A stretch of DNA of 64,000 nt, taken from Pseudomonas fluorescens. Lineage in GTDB: Bacteria > Pseudomonadota > Gammaproteobacteria > Pseudomonadales > Pseudomonadaceae. The notes beneath the pieces were generated by a model that was given only the letters and a program-made list of their open reading frames with translations, ran no database searches and was not told the DNA's origin. Where the stretch lies: the NCBI RefSeq assembly GCF_902497745.1, contig NZ_CABVHJ010000002.1, positions 372,001 to 436,000 of the forward strand. Reading direction: 5' to 3'. How positions within the stretch are numbered: position 1 is the first letter of the stretch; the number at the start of each line of letters is the position of its first letter. The translations under genes and the position numbers were made by a program. Of the stretch, positions 8,198 to 17,056 are shown in pieces.

Positions 8198-9157
8198 TCA
8201 AATATCGACTTTGTGGCGGGCGGCGTAGAGGCAGAGCATTTCCATCGCCAATGTCGCGGCAGCCAAGGACGTGACGTCGGCATGATCGTAAGCCGGGGCG
8301 ACTTCCACCACGTCCATCCCGACCAGATTGATCCCGCGCAAACCACCGAGAATTTCCAGCGCTTGTACGGTGCTCAAACCGCCGCACACAGGTGTTCCGG
8401 TTCCGGGTGCAAACGCCGGATCCAGGCAATCGATGTCGAACGTCAGATACACCGGGTTATCGCCCACCCGCGCGCGAATCGCTTCGACAATCGCCTCACA
8501 GCCCCGCCGATGGACCTGCCGGGCATCCAGCACCTGGAAACCCATGTGCTCGTCATTGGTGGTGCGCAAACCGATCTGCACCGAGCGCGCCGGATCAACC
8601 AACCCTTCGCGAGCGGCGTGCCAGAACATCGTGCCATGGTCGACCCGCTTGCCCTCCTCGTCCGGCCAGGTGTCGCTGTGCGCATCGAAGTGGATCAGCG
8701 ACAGCGTGCCGTGCTTGCGTGCATGCGCCTTCAGCAACGGGTAGCTGATGAAATGATCACCGCCAAACGTCAGCATCGCGCTGCCAGCGTTGAGAATCTG
8801 CTCGGCGTGGGCTTCGATGCTCTCCGGGATGCTGTGGGGTGAGCCGTAATCGAAGTCGCAGTCGCCGTAATCGATAACCGCCAAATGATCGAACGGGTCA
8901 AACGTCCACGGCCAGTGGCGTTCCCAGGCGATCCCGGTGGAAGCCGCACGAATCCCCCGTGGCCCGAAACGAGCGCCGGGGCGGTTGCTGGTAGCGGTGT
9001 CGAACGGCACGCCGCTGACCGCGACATCGACGCCGCGCAAGTCACGGCTGTAGCGCCGGCGCATGAAACTGGTGATACCGGCGTAGGTGCTTTCGGCGGC
9101 GGTGCCATAAAGGCTGTCACGGGTCATGGCCTGGTCGTTTTGCGTTGGCACATCCAT
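8198..9157 (-). CDS. speB: Agmatinase (arginase/ureohydrolase family)
   Basis: A 319-residue manganese enzyme that hydrolyses agmatine to putrescine and urea. Metal ligands are visible at H135 (GGDH), D158, H160 and D162 (FDAHSD), and D241 and D243 (FDIDCLD). The sequence resembles enteric SpeB along its length, including the ends of the barrel (VGMDVVEVAPAYD). It resembles GbuA-type guanidinobutyrases less closely, though a related guanidino substrate remains possible. AGGAG precedes the ATG. It lies 16 bp downstream of a polyamine-type binding protein. Confidence 0.85.
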   Translation of the reverse strand: MDVPTQNDQAMTRDSLYGTAAESTYAGITSFMRRRYSRDLRGVDVAVSGVPFDTATSNRPGARFGPRGIRAASTGIAWERHWPWTFDPFDHLAVIDYGDCDFDYGSPHSIPESIEAHAEQILNAGSAMLTFGGDHFISYPLLKAHARKHGTLSLIHFDAHSDTWPDEEGKRVDHGTMFWHAAREGLVDPARSVQIGLRTTNDEHMGFQVLDARQVHRRGCEAIVEAIRARVGDNPVYLTFDIDCLDPAFAPGTGTPVCGGLSTVQALEILGGLRGINLVGMDVVEVAPAYDHADVTSLAAATLAMEMLCLYAARHKVDI

Positions 9158-9173
9158 CGTTGTGCTCCTGTTG

Positions 9174-10265
9174 TTATTGATGGCTACGGAAAGTGGTCCA
9201 CAAGCGCGTGCGCTGACGCATGTCCTTGAGGCTCATGCTGCGGTCGGCGTAGAGCCGCGCATGCACGTCGCTCGGCGGATAGATGTCGGGGTCGTTGCGT
9301 ACGGATTCGTCCACCAGCGGCGTGGCGGCCTGGTTGGCGGTGGCAAAAAACAGCGTGTTGGTCAGCTCGGCCACCGAGTCCGGCCGCAGCATGAATTCGA
9401 TGAACGCCCGCGCGGCCTCCGGGTGCGGCGCGTCTTTGGGGATGGCCAGATTGTCCTGCCACACCAGCGTGCCTTCCTTGGGAATGCGGTATGCCACTTC
9501 GAACGCTTTATTGGCTTTGCGCGCCTGATCAGCGGCCATGCTCGCGTCGCCGTTGTAGGTCAGCGCGAGGCACACGTTGCCGCTGGCCAGATCATTGATC
9601 TGCCGGCCGGTGGCGACGTAGAGCATCGACGGCTGGAGTTTTTGCAACAACGCTTCGGCGGCCGCCAGATCATTCTTGTCGGTGCTGTAGGGATCTTTAC
9701 CCAAGTAATGCAGGGCCAAACCAATGACCTCCTGCGGCGAATCAGGGATCGCGATGCCGCAGTCCTTGAGCTTGCTGGCGTTCTGCGGTTTAAACAGCAG
9801 ATCGAGGCTGTTCAGCGGCACATCAGGCAGACGCTGCTTCACCGCCTCGACATTCATGCCCAGCCCCAACGTGCCCCAGGTGTAAGGCACGCCATAGCGA
9901 TTACCAGGGTCGACCGCGGCCATTTTTTCCAGCAAATCCGGATCAAGATTGGCGTAACCCTTGAGACCCGCATGAGGGATTTCTTTCAAGGCGCCGGCGG
10001 CTAGTCCTCGGGCCAGAACGCTGGACGAAGGCACCACCACGTCATAACCGCTGCCGCCGGTGAGCAATTTGGTCTCCAGCACCTCGGAAGTATCGAAGGT
10101 GTCGTAACGCACATGGATACCGGTTTCCTGCTCGAACCGTTGCAGGGTTGGCGGCGGCACGTAGTCGGCCCAGCTGTAGAGATTGAGGGTCTTTTCCTCG
10201 GCCTGAGCCTGAACAGCCGCGGACAACAGCAGCGCGGGGAAACACAGCTTGAACACGGGAGCCAT
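9174..10265 (-). CDS. Polyamine-type ABC transporter substrate-binding protein
   Basis: A 363-residue periplasmic binding protein of the PotF/SpuD family. A signal peptide ends at AVQAQA near residue 22, and the mature protein opens with LNLYSWADYVPP, the typical PotD/PotF start. Further family blocks are SGYDVVVPSS and YTWGTLGLGMN. No permease or ATPase genes are adjacent, so it must share a transporter or act as a sensor. It is co-transcribed with speB, suggesting agmatine or a related polyamine as ligand. The upstream frame extends 17 residues without a ribosome-binding site. Confidence 0.88.
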   Translation of the reverse strand: MAPVFKLCFPALLLSAAVQAQAEEKTLNLYSWADYVPPPTLQRFEQETGIHVRYDTFDTSEVLETKLLTGGSGYDVVVPSSSVLARGLAAGALKEIPHAGLKGYANLDPDLLEKMAAVDPGNRYGVPYTWGTLGLGMNVEAVKQRLPDVPLNSLDLLFKPQNASKLKDCGIAIPDSPQEVIGLALHYLGKDPYSTDKNDLAAAEALLQKLQPSMLYVATGRQINDLASGNVCLALTYNGDASMAADQARKANKAFEVAYRIPKEGTLVWQDNLAIPKDAPHPEAARAFIEFMLRPDSVAELTNTLFFATANQAATPLVDESVRNDPDIYPPSDVHARLYADRSMSLKDMRQRTRLWTTFRSHQ

Positions 10266-10364
10266 GACGAACACCTGACCGGAGGAAGTGGTTGCAGGAT
10301 GCGCCGTCGGATACATTAGAAAAATAGCCGAATAATTATCCTGACTTTATCCCGGAGTAATGTG

Positions 10365-11264
10365 ATGTTGGGTCAACTGCACGACGTCGATTTGCAGCTG
10401 TTGCGCCTGTTTGTACGGGTGGTCGAGTGCGGTGGTTTCAGTGCGGCCCAGGGTGATCTGGGCCTGAGCCAGTCGAGCATCAGCCAGCAAATGGCCAAAC
10501 TGGAAACCCGCCTCGGCTACCGTTTGTGCAGCCGGGGCAAGGGCGGTTTCAGTGTCACGCCCAAGGGTGAGCAGTTGCTGATCGCGGTGCGCACGTTGTT
10601 TGAATCGATCGAAACCTTCCGCCATCAATCCAACGGCGTCGCTGGACGCTTGATCGGAGAAGTGCGTCTGGGGATTTCCGAGTCGGTCGATCAATCGGTG
10701 TTGCAACGGGTAGCAGCAGCGATCCGGCGTTTTCGCGAACGCGATGAGTCGGTGCGCATCGAACTGATCAGTGCCATGCCCGGTGAAATGGAACGGCTGC
10801 TGTTGCAACAGCGACTGGATCTGGCCATCGGCTATTTCTCGCAAGTGCAAAGTGCCTTCGACTATCGGCAGTTGTTCAGCGAAACCCAGCATTTGTACTG
10901 TGCCACCGGCCATCCATTGTTTAACGACGAGACGCCCAGCGATGCCGCGTTGCAGGCCTGCGACCGGGTCGATCACCCCTATCGTTTTTTGCGCAGAGAC
11001 GAGCCTTTTCAGGGCAAGGTCTGCTCGGCGCGGTCGGAACAGGTCGAAGGTACGCTGACGTTTATTCTCTCCGGCAAACATGTCGGCTATTTGCCGGATC
11101 ACTATGCGCGGAGCTGGCAGGAAAAGGGGTTGCTGCGGCCCGTGCGTGAAGGCGAATTGAGTTTTGATGTGGCGTTTCATCTGGCCCGGCATCGGGCGCA
11201 GGTGCCGGGGGATGCGCAAAAAGCTTTTGAAGAGGATTTACTGGCCGCATTCAATCTCGTGTAG
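10365..11264 (+). CDS. LysR-type transcriptional regulator
   Basis: A 299-residue LTTR. The N-terminal winged helix spans residues 5-65 and includes GLSQSSISQQMAKLE; a C-terminal effector domain follows. It is divergent from the binding protein/agmatinase operon with about 100 bp between starts, so it probably regulates that operon. A GTG three bases upstream is an alternative start. Confidence 0.88.
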   Translation: MLGQLHDVDLQLLRLFVRVVECGGFSAAQGDLGLSQSSISQQMAKLETRLGYRLCSRGKGGFSVTPKGEQLLIAVRTLFESIETFRHQSNGVAGRLIGEVRLGISESVDQSVLQRVAAAIRRFRERDESVRIELISAMPGEMERLLLQQRLDLAIGYFSQVQSAFDYRQLFSETQHLYCATGHPLFNDETPSDAALQACDRVDHPYRFLRRDEPFQGKVCSARSEQVEGTLTFILSGKHVGYLPDHYARSWQEKGLLRPVREGELSFDVAFHLARHRAQVPGDAQKAFEEDLLAAFNLV

Positions 11265-11350
11265 GAGCTGCCGCAGGCTCGGGCCGCGATCGGACGATCT
11301 TTTGATCTTAAAAGATCGCAGCCTCGTTTCACTCGACAGCTCCTGCACGG
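11260..11350. repeat. Inverted repeat region of the AAAGATCGCAG family
   Basis: TGTAGGAGCTGCCGCAGGCTC on the left faces GACAGCTCCTGCA on the right. The centre holds CGATCTTTT and AAAAGATCG (11295-11318), a near-perfect palindrome that could terminate the lysR transcript. Confidence 0.65.
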
Positions 11351-11480
11351 GCGTTTGCCGATAGCGACCAATAAAACCTGACCTTTCAGGCAGTTATTGC
11401 TCGTTGCCCTCGCCGCCCTCTTCCGGCATCCTGCGCCTCCATTTTCTGACCCGGCCCCGCCTCGCGGCGCGCAAAACACC

Positions 11481-12947
11481 ATGACCGCCTCTGAAAAAGC
11501 CCCGCGCAACAACGACCTGATTTACGGTCTCAACGACCGCCCGCACCTGACTGCCACCGTGTTTGCCGCGCTGCAACACGTGCTGGCCAGCTTCGTCGGC
11601 ATCATCACCCCGACCCTGATCATGGGCGGCGCCCTCGGTCTGCAAAGTGAAATCCCCTACCTGATCAGCATGGCGCTGTTCGTCTCCGGCCTCGGTACTT
11701 TCGTCCAGGCCAAGCGCTTCGGCCCGGTCGGATCGGGATTGTTGTGCCTGCAAGGCACCAGTTTTTCCTTTATCAGCGTGATTCTCAGCGCCGGGTTCAT
11801 GGTCAAGGCGCGCGGTGGCGGCACTGATGAAATCCTCTCGACGATCTTCGGCGTGTGCTTTTTCGCCGCCTTCATTGAGGTGGTGCTGAGCCAGTTCATC
11901 GGCAAACTGCGCATGCTGATCACCCCAGTGGTCACCGGCACCATCATCACGCTGATGGGCCTGTCGCTGATCAAAGTGGCGATGACCGACATTGCCGGCG
12001 GCTTCGGCGCGCCTGATCTGGGCGCCGCCAGCCATGTGTTTCTGGCAGCGCTGGTGATCGGCACTATCGTCGTGCTGAACCGCGTCGACGTACCGTTCTT
12101 GCGCCTGGGCGCGATCGTCATCGGCCTGACCCTTGGCTATGTGGTGGCGTGGCTGATGGGCACCGTGGATTTCGCCTCGATGCCCGAAGTGCCGCTGGTC
12201 AGCGTGCCGGTGCCGTTCAAGTACGGTTTCGACTTCGACTGGGTAGCGTTCGTGCCGGTCGCGGTGATTTTCCTGGTCTCGCCACTGGAAGCTGCGGGCG
12301 ATCTGACCGCCAACTCGATGATCTCGCGGCAACCGGTCAAAGGCCCGCTGTACATCCGCCGAATCAAATCCGGCCTGCTCGCCGACGGCCTCAACTCGGC
12401 CATGGCGGCGGTGTTCAACAGCATGCCGATGGTGACCTTCGCGCAGAACAACGGCGTGATTCAACTCACCGGTGTGGCCAGCCGCTATGTCGCCTTCTTC
12501 ATCGCCGGTTTGCTGGTGCTGCTGGGGTTGTTCCCGATGATCGGCGCGGTGCTGCAGTTGATGCCGAAACCGGTACTCGGCGGCGCTGAACTGGTGATGT
12601 TCGGCACCGTCGCGGTGGCCGGGATCAAGATCCTCGCCGAAGCCGGTCTGCATCGGCGCAACATGCTGATCGTGGCGATTTCGCTGGGTATGGGCCTGGG
12701 CATCGCCGCTGTGCCGGAAGTATTGCGCGAACTGCCGCAAGCGCTGCGCAACATCTTCGAATCGCCGATCACCGTCGGTGCGTTGTGCGCTATCGTGCTG
12801 AACATCTTCCTGCCGGAAGAATTCATTGAACTGGAAGAAGACGATTTCGACCCGGAAGCCTCGATTCTTCAGGTCATGGAAAATCCGGACATGCCGGCCA
12901 AAGGTGAACCTGCCCCAGCGGCGGCTGTCGCACAGTTGAACCGCTAA
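11481..12947 (+). CDS. Nucleobase:cation symporter-2 (xanthine/urate/uracil-type) permease
   Basis: A 488-residue inner-membrane permease of the NCS2 family with about 14 hydrophobic segments. Signature motifs are visible: QHVLASFVG in TM1, LQGTSFSF in TM3 and the QNNGVIQLTGVASR loop of TM10. It imports a purine or pyrimidine base by cation symport; the exact base is uncertain. The charged tail (EELEEDDFDPE) is cytosolic. The internal ATG at 11481 gives the normal family N-terminus. A terminator follows. Confidence 0.88.
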   Translation: MTASEKAPRNNDLIYGLNDRPHLTATVFAALQHVLASFVGIITPTLIMGGALGLQSEIPYLISMALFVSGLGTFVQAKRFGPVGSGLLCLQGTSFSFISVILSAGFMVKARGGGTDEILSTIFGVCFFAAFIEVVLSQFIGKLRMLITPVVTGTIITLMGLSLIKVAMTDIAGGFGAPDLGAASHVFLAALVIGTIVVLNRVDVPFLRLGAIVIGLTLGYVVAWLMGTVDFASMPEVPLVSVPVPFKYGFDFDWVAFVPVAVIFLVSPLEAAGDLTANSMISRQPVKGPLYIRRIKSGLLADGLNSAMAAVFNSMPMVTFAQNNGVIQLTGVASRYVAFFIAGLLVLLGLFPMIGAVLQLMPKPVLGGAELVMFGTVAVAGIKILAEAGLHRRNMLIVAISLGMGLGIAAVPEVLRELPQALRNIFESPITVGALCAIVLNIFLPEEFIELEEDDFDPEASILQVMENPDMPAKGEPAPAAAVAQLNR

Positions 12948-12965
12948 CGTCTGGCCTTTGATAGA

Positions 12966-12999
12966 AAGGGCTGAGCCGGTGACGGTTCAGCCCTTTTTT
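12966..12999 (+). terminator. Rho-independent terminator
   Basis: AAAGGGCTGAGCCG pairs with CGGTTCAGCCCTTTTTT around a GTGA loop, ending the permease transcript 20 bp after its stop. Confidence 0.9.
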
Positions 13000-13013
13000 G
13001 TTGAGAGACCGTT

Positions 13014-13487
13014 ATGCGCCGCCTCCACGCCGTCATTCTGTCACTGCTTCTGCTATCCCTCAGCGCTTGTGCGCTGTTCCCCAACCGAGACCCGGTGAAC
13101 ATCAACGTGGTCGGCCTCGAACCGTTGCCGAGCCAGGATCTGGAAGTGCGCTTCGCCATCAAGATTCGCGTGCAAAACCCTAATGAAACGGCCATCGACT
13201 ACAACGGCATCGCTTTGGATCTTGAGGTCAATGGCCATTCACTGGCCTCGGGTGTCAGCGATCAGAGCGGTTCAATCCCAAGGTTTTCCGAGGCCATTGT
13301 CAGCGTGCCGGTCAGCATCTCGGCATTCTCGGTGCTGCGCCAGACCTTGGGCCTGAGCCAGACGCAAACCCTCGACAACCTGCCTTACGTGCTGCGCGGC
13401 AAACTCGCCGGCGGACTGTTCGGCACCATGCGCTTTGTCGACAGCGGCAAGCTCAGCCTGCCCAAGGCCACCGCCGCCACCTGGTAA
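13014..13487 (+). CDS. LEA type 2 (LEA14-like) lipoprotein
   Basis: A 157-residue protein with a lipoprotein signal peptide; the lipobox LSAC places the lipidated Cys near residue 19. The mature part is a WHy/LEA_2 beta-sandwich, seen in VRFAIKIRVQNPNETAIDYNGIALDLEVNG. Homologues are linked to desiccation and stress tolerance. It is probably anchored in the outer membrane because no Asp follows the Cys. It starts right after the upstream terminator, so it has its own promoter or reads through. Confidence 0.88.
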   Translation: MRRLHAVILSLLLLSLSACALFPNRDPVNINVVGLEPLPSQDLEVRFAIKIRVQNPNETAIDYNGIALDLEVNGHSLASGVSDQSGSIPRFSEAIVSVPVSISAFSVLRQTLGLSQTQTLDNLPYVLRGKLAGGLFGTMRFVDSGKLSLPKATAATW

Positions 13488-13540
13488 AAATGCGCTAACC
13501 TGCTTCGTTCATTAAAAACATTCAGGGAGGCTGCAGGTTT

Positions 13541-14092
13541 ATGGAAGACATACCGACGCTGTACACCGAACGACTGATCCTGCGCCCATTGCAACTGGCC
13601 GATGCCGAAGCCGTACAGCGCGAATTTCCGCATTGGGACGTGGTGCGTTATCTGAACGCGGCCGTGCCATGGCCGTATCCGGATGACGCTGCCCTCGCCT
13701 ATCTGCGCGACATTGCCTTGCCGGCGGTCGCGGCGGGCAAGGAATGGCCCTGGACGATTCGCCTGAAATCGGCACCGGAACTGTTGATTGGCAAGATCAG
13801 CCTGATGGATCAGGCGGACAACCACCGCGGCTTCTGGCTGGCGCCGGCGTGGCAAGGTCAGGGTTTGATGACGGAAGCCTGCGCGGTGGTGACCGATTAC
13901 TGGTTCAACGTACTTCAGCGCCCAGTGATGCGCGTGCCGAAAGCGGCGCCGAACATTGGCTCGCGCAAGCTCTCGGAGCGCGCGGGGATGCGCTTGATCC
14001 GAACCGATGAAGGCGATTTCGTCGGTGGGCGTTTCCCTCGGGAGCTGTGGGAAATCACCCGGGAAGAATGGCTGGAACAATGCAATAACTGA
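13541..14092 (+). CDS. GNAT acetyltransferase (RimJ/RimL type)
   Basis: A 183-residue acetyltransferase beginning with the typical TERLILRPL strand. The motif A region reads FWLAPAWQGQGLMTEA, and the late block APNIGSRKLSERAGMR is characteristic of the RimJ/RimL branch. The acceptor is unknown (ribosomal N-terminus, small amine or antibiotic). Monocistronic, followed by a REP doublet. Confidence 0.85.
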   Translation: MEDIPTLYTERLILRPLQLADAEAVQREFPHWDVVRYLNAAVPWPYPDDAALAYLRDIALPAVAAGKEWPWTIRLKSAPELLIGKISLMDQADNHRGFWLAPAWQGQGLMTEACAVVTDYWFNVLQRPVMRVPKAAPNIGSRKLSERAGMRLIRTDEGDFVGGRFPRELWEITREEWLEQCNN

Positions 14093-14105
14093 ATCGAGTG
14101 ACTAC

Positions 14106-14203
14106 CCCCTGTGGGAGCGAGCTTGCTCGCGAAAGCGGAGTATCAGTCAACGAAAATGTTGAATGTTATGACGCATTCGCGAGCAAGCTCGCTCCCACAG
14201 GTT
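14106..14203. repeat. REP doublet (REPIN-like)
   Basis: CCTGTGGGAGCGAGCTTGCT on the left is mirrored by AGCAAGCTCGCTCCCACAGG on the right, with a spacer of about 40 bp. Confidence 0.92.
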
Positions 14204-14219
14204 ATCTATAAGACTGGGA

Positions 14220-15143
14220 TTATGTGTTGAATCGCACCCCGGCCTTGGCGCGTTCATCCACAGACAGCTCAAACACATCCGGCCGCGCATAGTGCCCGAC
14301 CACATCGTAGTCATATCGCGCGCGCACCAGTTCATCGGTGTCGATTTCAGCCGTCAGCAGCCCCGCCTCGCCGCGCAACGGCCCCGCCAGCACATCGCCC
14401 ATCGGCCCGACAATCACGCTGCCGCCGGCAATCAGCGGACGCTCCGCCGGCCAATTGGCGATTTCAACGCCCAACGCCTGAGGCGAAGCCTGCACCTGAC
14501 ACGCACTGACCACAAAGCAGCGGCCTTCATGGGCGATGTGGCGCATGCTGACTTGCCACATCTCGCGCTCATCGACGGTCGGTGCGCACCAGACTTCAAT
14601 ACCTTTGGCATACATCGCCGTGCGCAGCAGCGGCATCATGTTTTCCCAGCACACCACCGCGCCAAGCTTGCCGACCTGCGTGTCGAACACCGGCAACGTC
14701 GAGCCATCACCCTTGCCCCAGATCAGCCGTTCGGTGCCGGTGGGCATCAGTTTGCGGTGTTTGCCGATAAGCCCTGCCTGCGGATCGAAATACAGCGCCG
14801 TGCAATACAACGTGCTGCCAGCACGTTCAATCACACCGATTACCAGATTGGCCCCGGTTCGCGCCGACATTGCCGCCAGCGCTTCCGTTTCAGCGCCCGG
14901 TACATCGATCGCGTTGGCGAAGTATCGGGCATAGGCTTCGCGCCCTTCTGGCAAGCGATAACCCAGTTGCGTACCGAAACCCTCGCCTTTCGGATAACCG
15001 CCCAGCAGTGCTTCCGGCATCACCACCAGCGCCGCGCCGGATTCGATGATCGCGCCTTGCCAACTCAGAATCTGTTCCAGGGTGGCGTTTTTGCCTTCGG
15101 GCAAGGCGCCGATTTGCAGCGCAGCAACAATTGATTTGGCCAT
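14220..15143 (-). CDS. Nitrilase (carbon-nitrogen hydrolase)
   Basis: A 307-residue nitrilase-superfamily enzyme. The catalytic triad is visible as E44 ([12 protein letters not shown]), K131 ([12 protein letters not shown]) and C165 (VCWENMMPL). The CWEN-M-P context fits true nitrilases, which convert a nitrile to an acid and ammonia, rather than amidases. The substrate is unknown. The start follows ACGGAG. It is divergent from a LysR regulator. Confidence 0.88.
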   Translation of the reverse strand: MAKSIVAALQIGALPEGKNATLEQILSWQGAIIESGAALVVMPEALLGGYPKGEGFGTQLGYRLPEGREAYARYFANAIDVPGAETEALAAMSARTGANLVIGVIERAGSTLYCTALYFDPQAGLIGKHRKLMPTGTERLIWGKGDGSTLPVFDTQVGKLGAVVCWENMMPLLRTAMYAKGIEVWCAPTVDEREMWQVSMRHIAHEGRCFVVSACQVQASPQALGVEIANWPAERPLIAGGSVIVGPMGDVLAGPLRGEAGLLTAEIDTDELVRARYDYDVVGHYARPDVFELSVDERAKAGVRFNT

Positions 15144-15227
15144 CGCGATAACTCCGTCAGGTTCAGTGGTTGCCGATTCTGCGGCGCCACGCGATCATGA
15201 ATAAAGCCCCGTTCGCTGCTGAATGAT

Positions 15228-16136
15228 ATGAACCAAATGAATATCGCCACGGTCGACCTCAATCTGCTGAAAGTCTTTGAAGCCCTGCATGAAGAATCCA
15301 GCGCCAGCCGTGCAGCGCTGCGTCTGGGCGTCACGCAATCGGCGGTCAGTGCGGCGCTGCGCCGGTTACGCGAGTTGTACGGCGATCAGTTGTTCGTGCG
15401 CACCGGTCGCGGACTGGCACCGACGCTCAAAGCCAATCAACTGAAACCGGTGGTCAGCGAAGCGCTGAACAAGTGCCGGCAAAGCCTGGCGATGGTCGAC
15501 CCGGCGGCCAATCAATACGACGGTCGCTCGGTAACCGTAGGGCTGTCCGATGACTTCGAAATTGCCTACGGTCGCCGCCTGATCGAGGAAATTGCCCGCA
15601 ACGCACCGAAACTTCGACTGATTTTTCGCCAGACCCACAGCCAGATTGTCGCCAGCGCCCTGATGGAGCGCAGCATCGACCTGGCGATCACCGCCGGTGG
15701 TTTTGCCGAACGCTTGCTCAGCCGTCAGGTGTTGGGCGAAGGTGGCTATGCGTGTCTGGTCGATCCGGCGAGCCTGGCGCCCGGCCAGCAGCAGATCGAT
15801 CTTGAGGAGTTCGTCGCCCGCGAGCACATTCTGGTGTCGTCCGGCGGTTTTATCGGGATTACCGATGAAGGTCTGGCGGCGCTGGGCTTGAGCCGACGGG
15901 TGTGCGCCTCGACCACCCATTTCGCCGCGCTGCCTTACCTGCTCAAAGGCAGTCGGGCGGTGGCGACGATTCCGGCGCATGCCGCCGAGAGCATCGCGGC
16001 GCTCAGCGGCCTGGCGCTGCTGCCCTGCCCGCTGAAATTGCCGCGTTATCCGATCGAACTGGGCTGGCGCACCAGCGCGCAGATCGATCCGGTGGTGGTC
16101 AAGGTTCGCGAGGTGATTGCCGCGACCTTCACCTGA
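15228..16136 (+). CDS. LysR-type transcriptional regulator
   Basis: A 302-residue LTTR; its HTH contains RLGVTQSAVSAALRRLRELYGDQLFVRTGRG, and the remainder is the periplasmic-binding-protein-like effector domain. It is divergent from the nitrilase gene with an 84-bp shared promoter region, so it is the probable nitrilase regulator. An in-frame ATG nine bases downstream (MNIATVDLNLL) is an equally good start. Confidence 0.88.
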   Translation: MNQMNIATVDLNLLKVFEALHEESSASRAALRLGVTQSAVSAALRRLRELYGDQLFVRTGRGLAPTLKANQLKPVVSEALNKCRQSLAMVDPAANQYDGRSVTVGLSDDFEIAYGRRLIEEIARNAPKLRLIFRQTHSQIVASALMERSIDLAITAGGFAERLLSRQVLGEGGYACLVDPASLAPGQQQIDLEEFVAREHILVSSGGFIGITDEGLAALGLSRRVCASTTHFAALPYLLKGSRAVATIPAHAAESIAALSGLALLPCPLKLPRYPIELGWRTSAQIDPVVVKVREVIAATFT

Positions 16137-16140
16137 GGCA

Positions 16141-16395
16141 TTATTTGTTGGCGGCCATCAGTCGATTGACTTCACTGCGCACCATGTTGGCGAACTCCGG
16201 CGGCGACATGCCGTCCAGTTCGGCGCGGACCCACTCGGCCCACTTGCCCTTGCGCTTGCCACGCTCGCCGAACAAACGCGCGGCTTCGCCTTTGGCCTTG
16301 CCGAGGTTGTTTTGCCAGAGTTCGAACAGACGGGACTTCTCGTCCTCCAGTGCGGCGCGCTCTGCGAGTGATTTGTCGGCCAGATTGAAACTCAT
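16141..16395 (-). CDS. Small charged hypothetical protein
   Basis: An 84-residue, highly charged helical protein (MSFNLADKSLAERAALEDEK at the N-terminus, then GERGKRKGKWAEWVRAELDGMSP). It has no signal peptide, membrane segment or recognised domain. It is convergent with and only four bases from the lysR stop. The frame and codon use look genuine; function unknown. Confidence 0.65.
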   Translation of the reverse strand: MSFNLADKSLAERAALEDEKSRLFELWQNNLGKAKGEAARLFGERGKRKGKWAEWVRAELDGMSPPEFANMVRSEVNRLMAANK

Positions 16396-16549
16396 CGGGA
16401 ATTATCCTGCTGCATAAAATGGCGACATCTTACACGCTCGACGGAAATCTCCCGCGCAGGTTTTTCTTTCTGGCCTAAATTCAGTGCAACTTTTTGCTCA
16501 GCCCCACACTCCATTGATCACTGTCCATTCAATTGCAAGGAGTCACCCA

Positions 16550-16867
16550 ATGGCCCGCAAAACCGCCGTGCAAGCCGCCGAAGATCAAATCAAGGATCAG
16601 GCCTTCAGCGAACTTCAGGCTCTGATCGAAGAGTCGGACAAACTGCTCAAGAGCAGCGCCTCACTCGTCGGCGAAGAAGCGGAAACGCTACGTGGACAGA
16701 TCGCCCTGAAACTGCAGCAGGCGCTGGATTCGGTCTCGAGCGTGCGTGATCGCACCCAACCGGCAGTTGAAGCCACCGAAAGCTACATCGGCGGTCATCC
16801 GTGGCAGACCGTGGCGATCTCCGCTGGATTCGGTCTGGTGGTCGGCTTGTTGCTCGGCCGTCGCTGA
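16550..16867 (+). CDS. DUF883 (ElaB/YqjD-like) membrane-anchored protein
   Basis: A 105-residue protein with a long amphipathic helix (about residues 10-75) and a single C-terminal membrane segment (TVAISAGFGLVVGLLLG) ending in RR. This is the layout of ElaB/YqjD proteins, which bind ribosomes at the inner membrane in stationary phase in E. coli; the same role here is inferred. AAGGAGTCACCCA precedes the ATG. A strong terminator follows. Confidence 0.88.
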   Translation: MARKTAVQAAEDQIKDQAFSELQALIEESDKLLKSSASLVGEEAETLRGQIALKLQQALDSVSSVRDRTQPAVEATESYIGGHPWQTVAISAGFGLVVGLLLGRR

Positions 16868-16883
16868 AGTCAAACGCATACTA

Positions 16884-16914
16884 AAAAGGCGAACCCACTG
16901 GGTTCGCCTTTTTT
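16884..16914 (+). terminator. Rho-independent terminator
   Basis: AAAAAGGCGAACCC pairs with GGGTTCGCCTTTTTT around a short ACT loop. It lies 17 bp after the DUF883 gene. Confidence 0.92.
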
Positions 16915-16955
16915 ATGCCTGCATGTTTTTGCCAGTTTTGAACCAGTTTTGGCGC

Positions 16956-17056
16956 TTTCAAAACCTGAGCTCCGCTCGATCTTTCACGTCGGCGCATATC
17001 CCCCATTCACCCCGGTCAGTCCCTCTCCCTCGGGGAGAGGGCTAGGGTGAGGGGCT
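16956..17056 (-). repeat. Dispersed ~105-bp element, overlapping the dpkA 3' end
   Basis: The minus strand reads AGCCCCTCACCCTAGCCCTC, then the GAGGGAGAGGG palindrome, ACTGACCGGGGTG, a CCGACGTG block and CGAGCGGAGCTCAGG. It is homologous in order to the units at 27261-27810. The last five codons and the stop of dpkA lie inside it. Confidence 0.72.

Noticed and set aside
11394..12740. A 448-codon frame antisense to the NCS2 permease
   Set aside because: Extremely His/Gln/Asp-rich translation typical of the reverse of a membrane protein gene.
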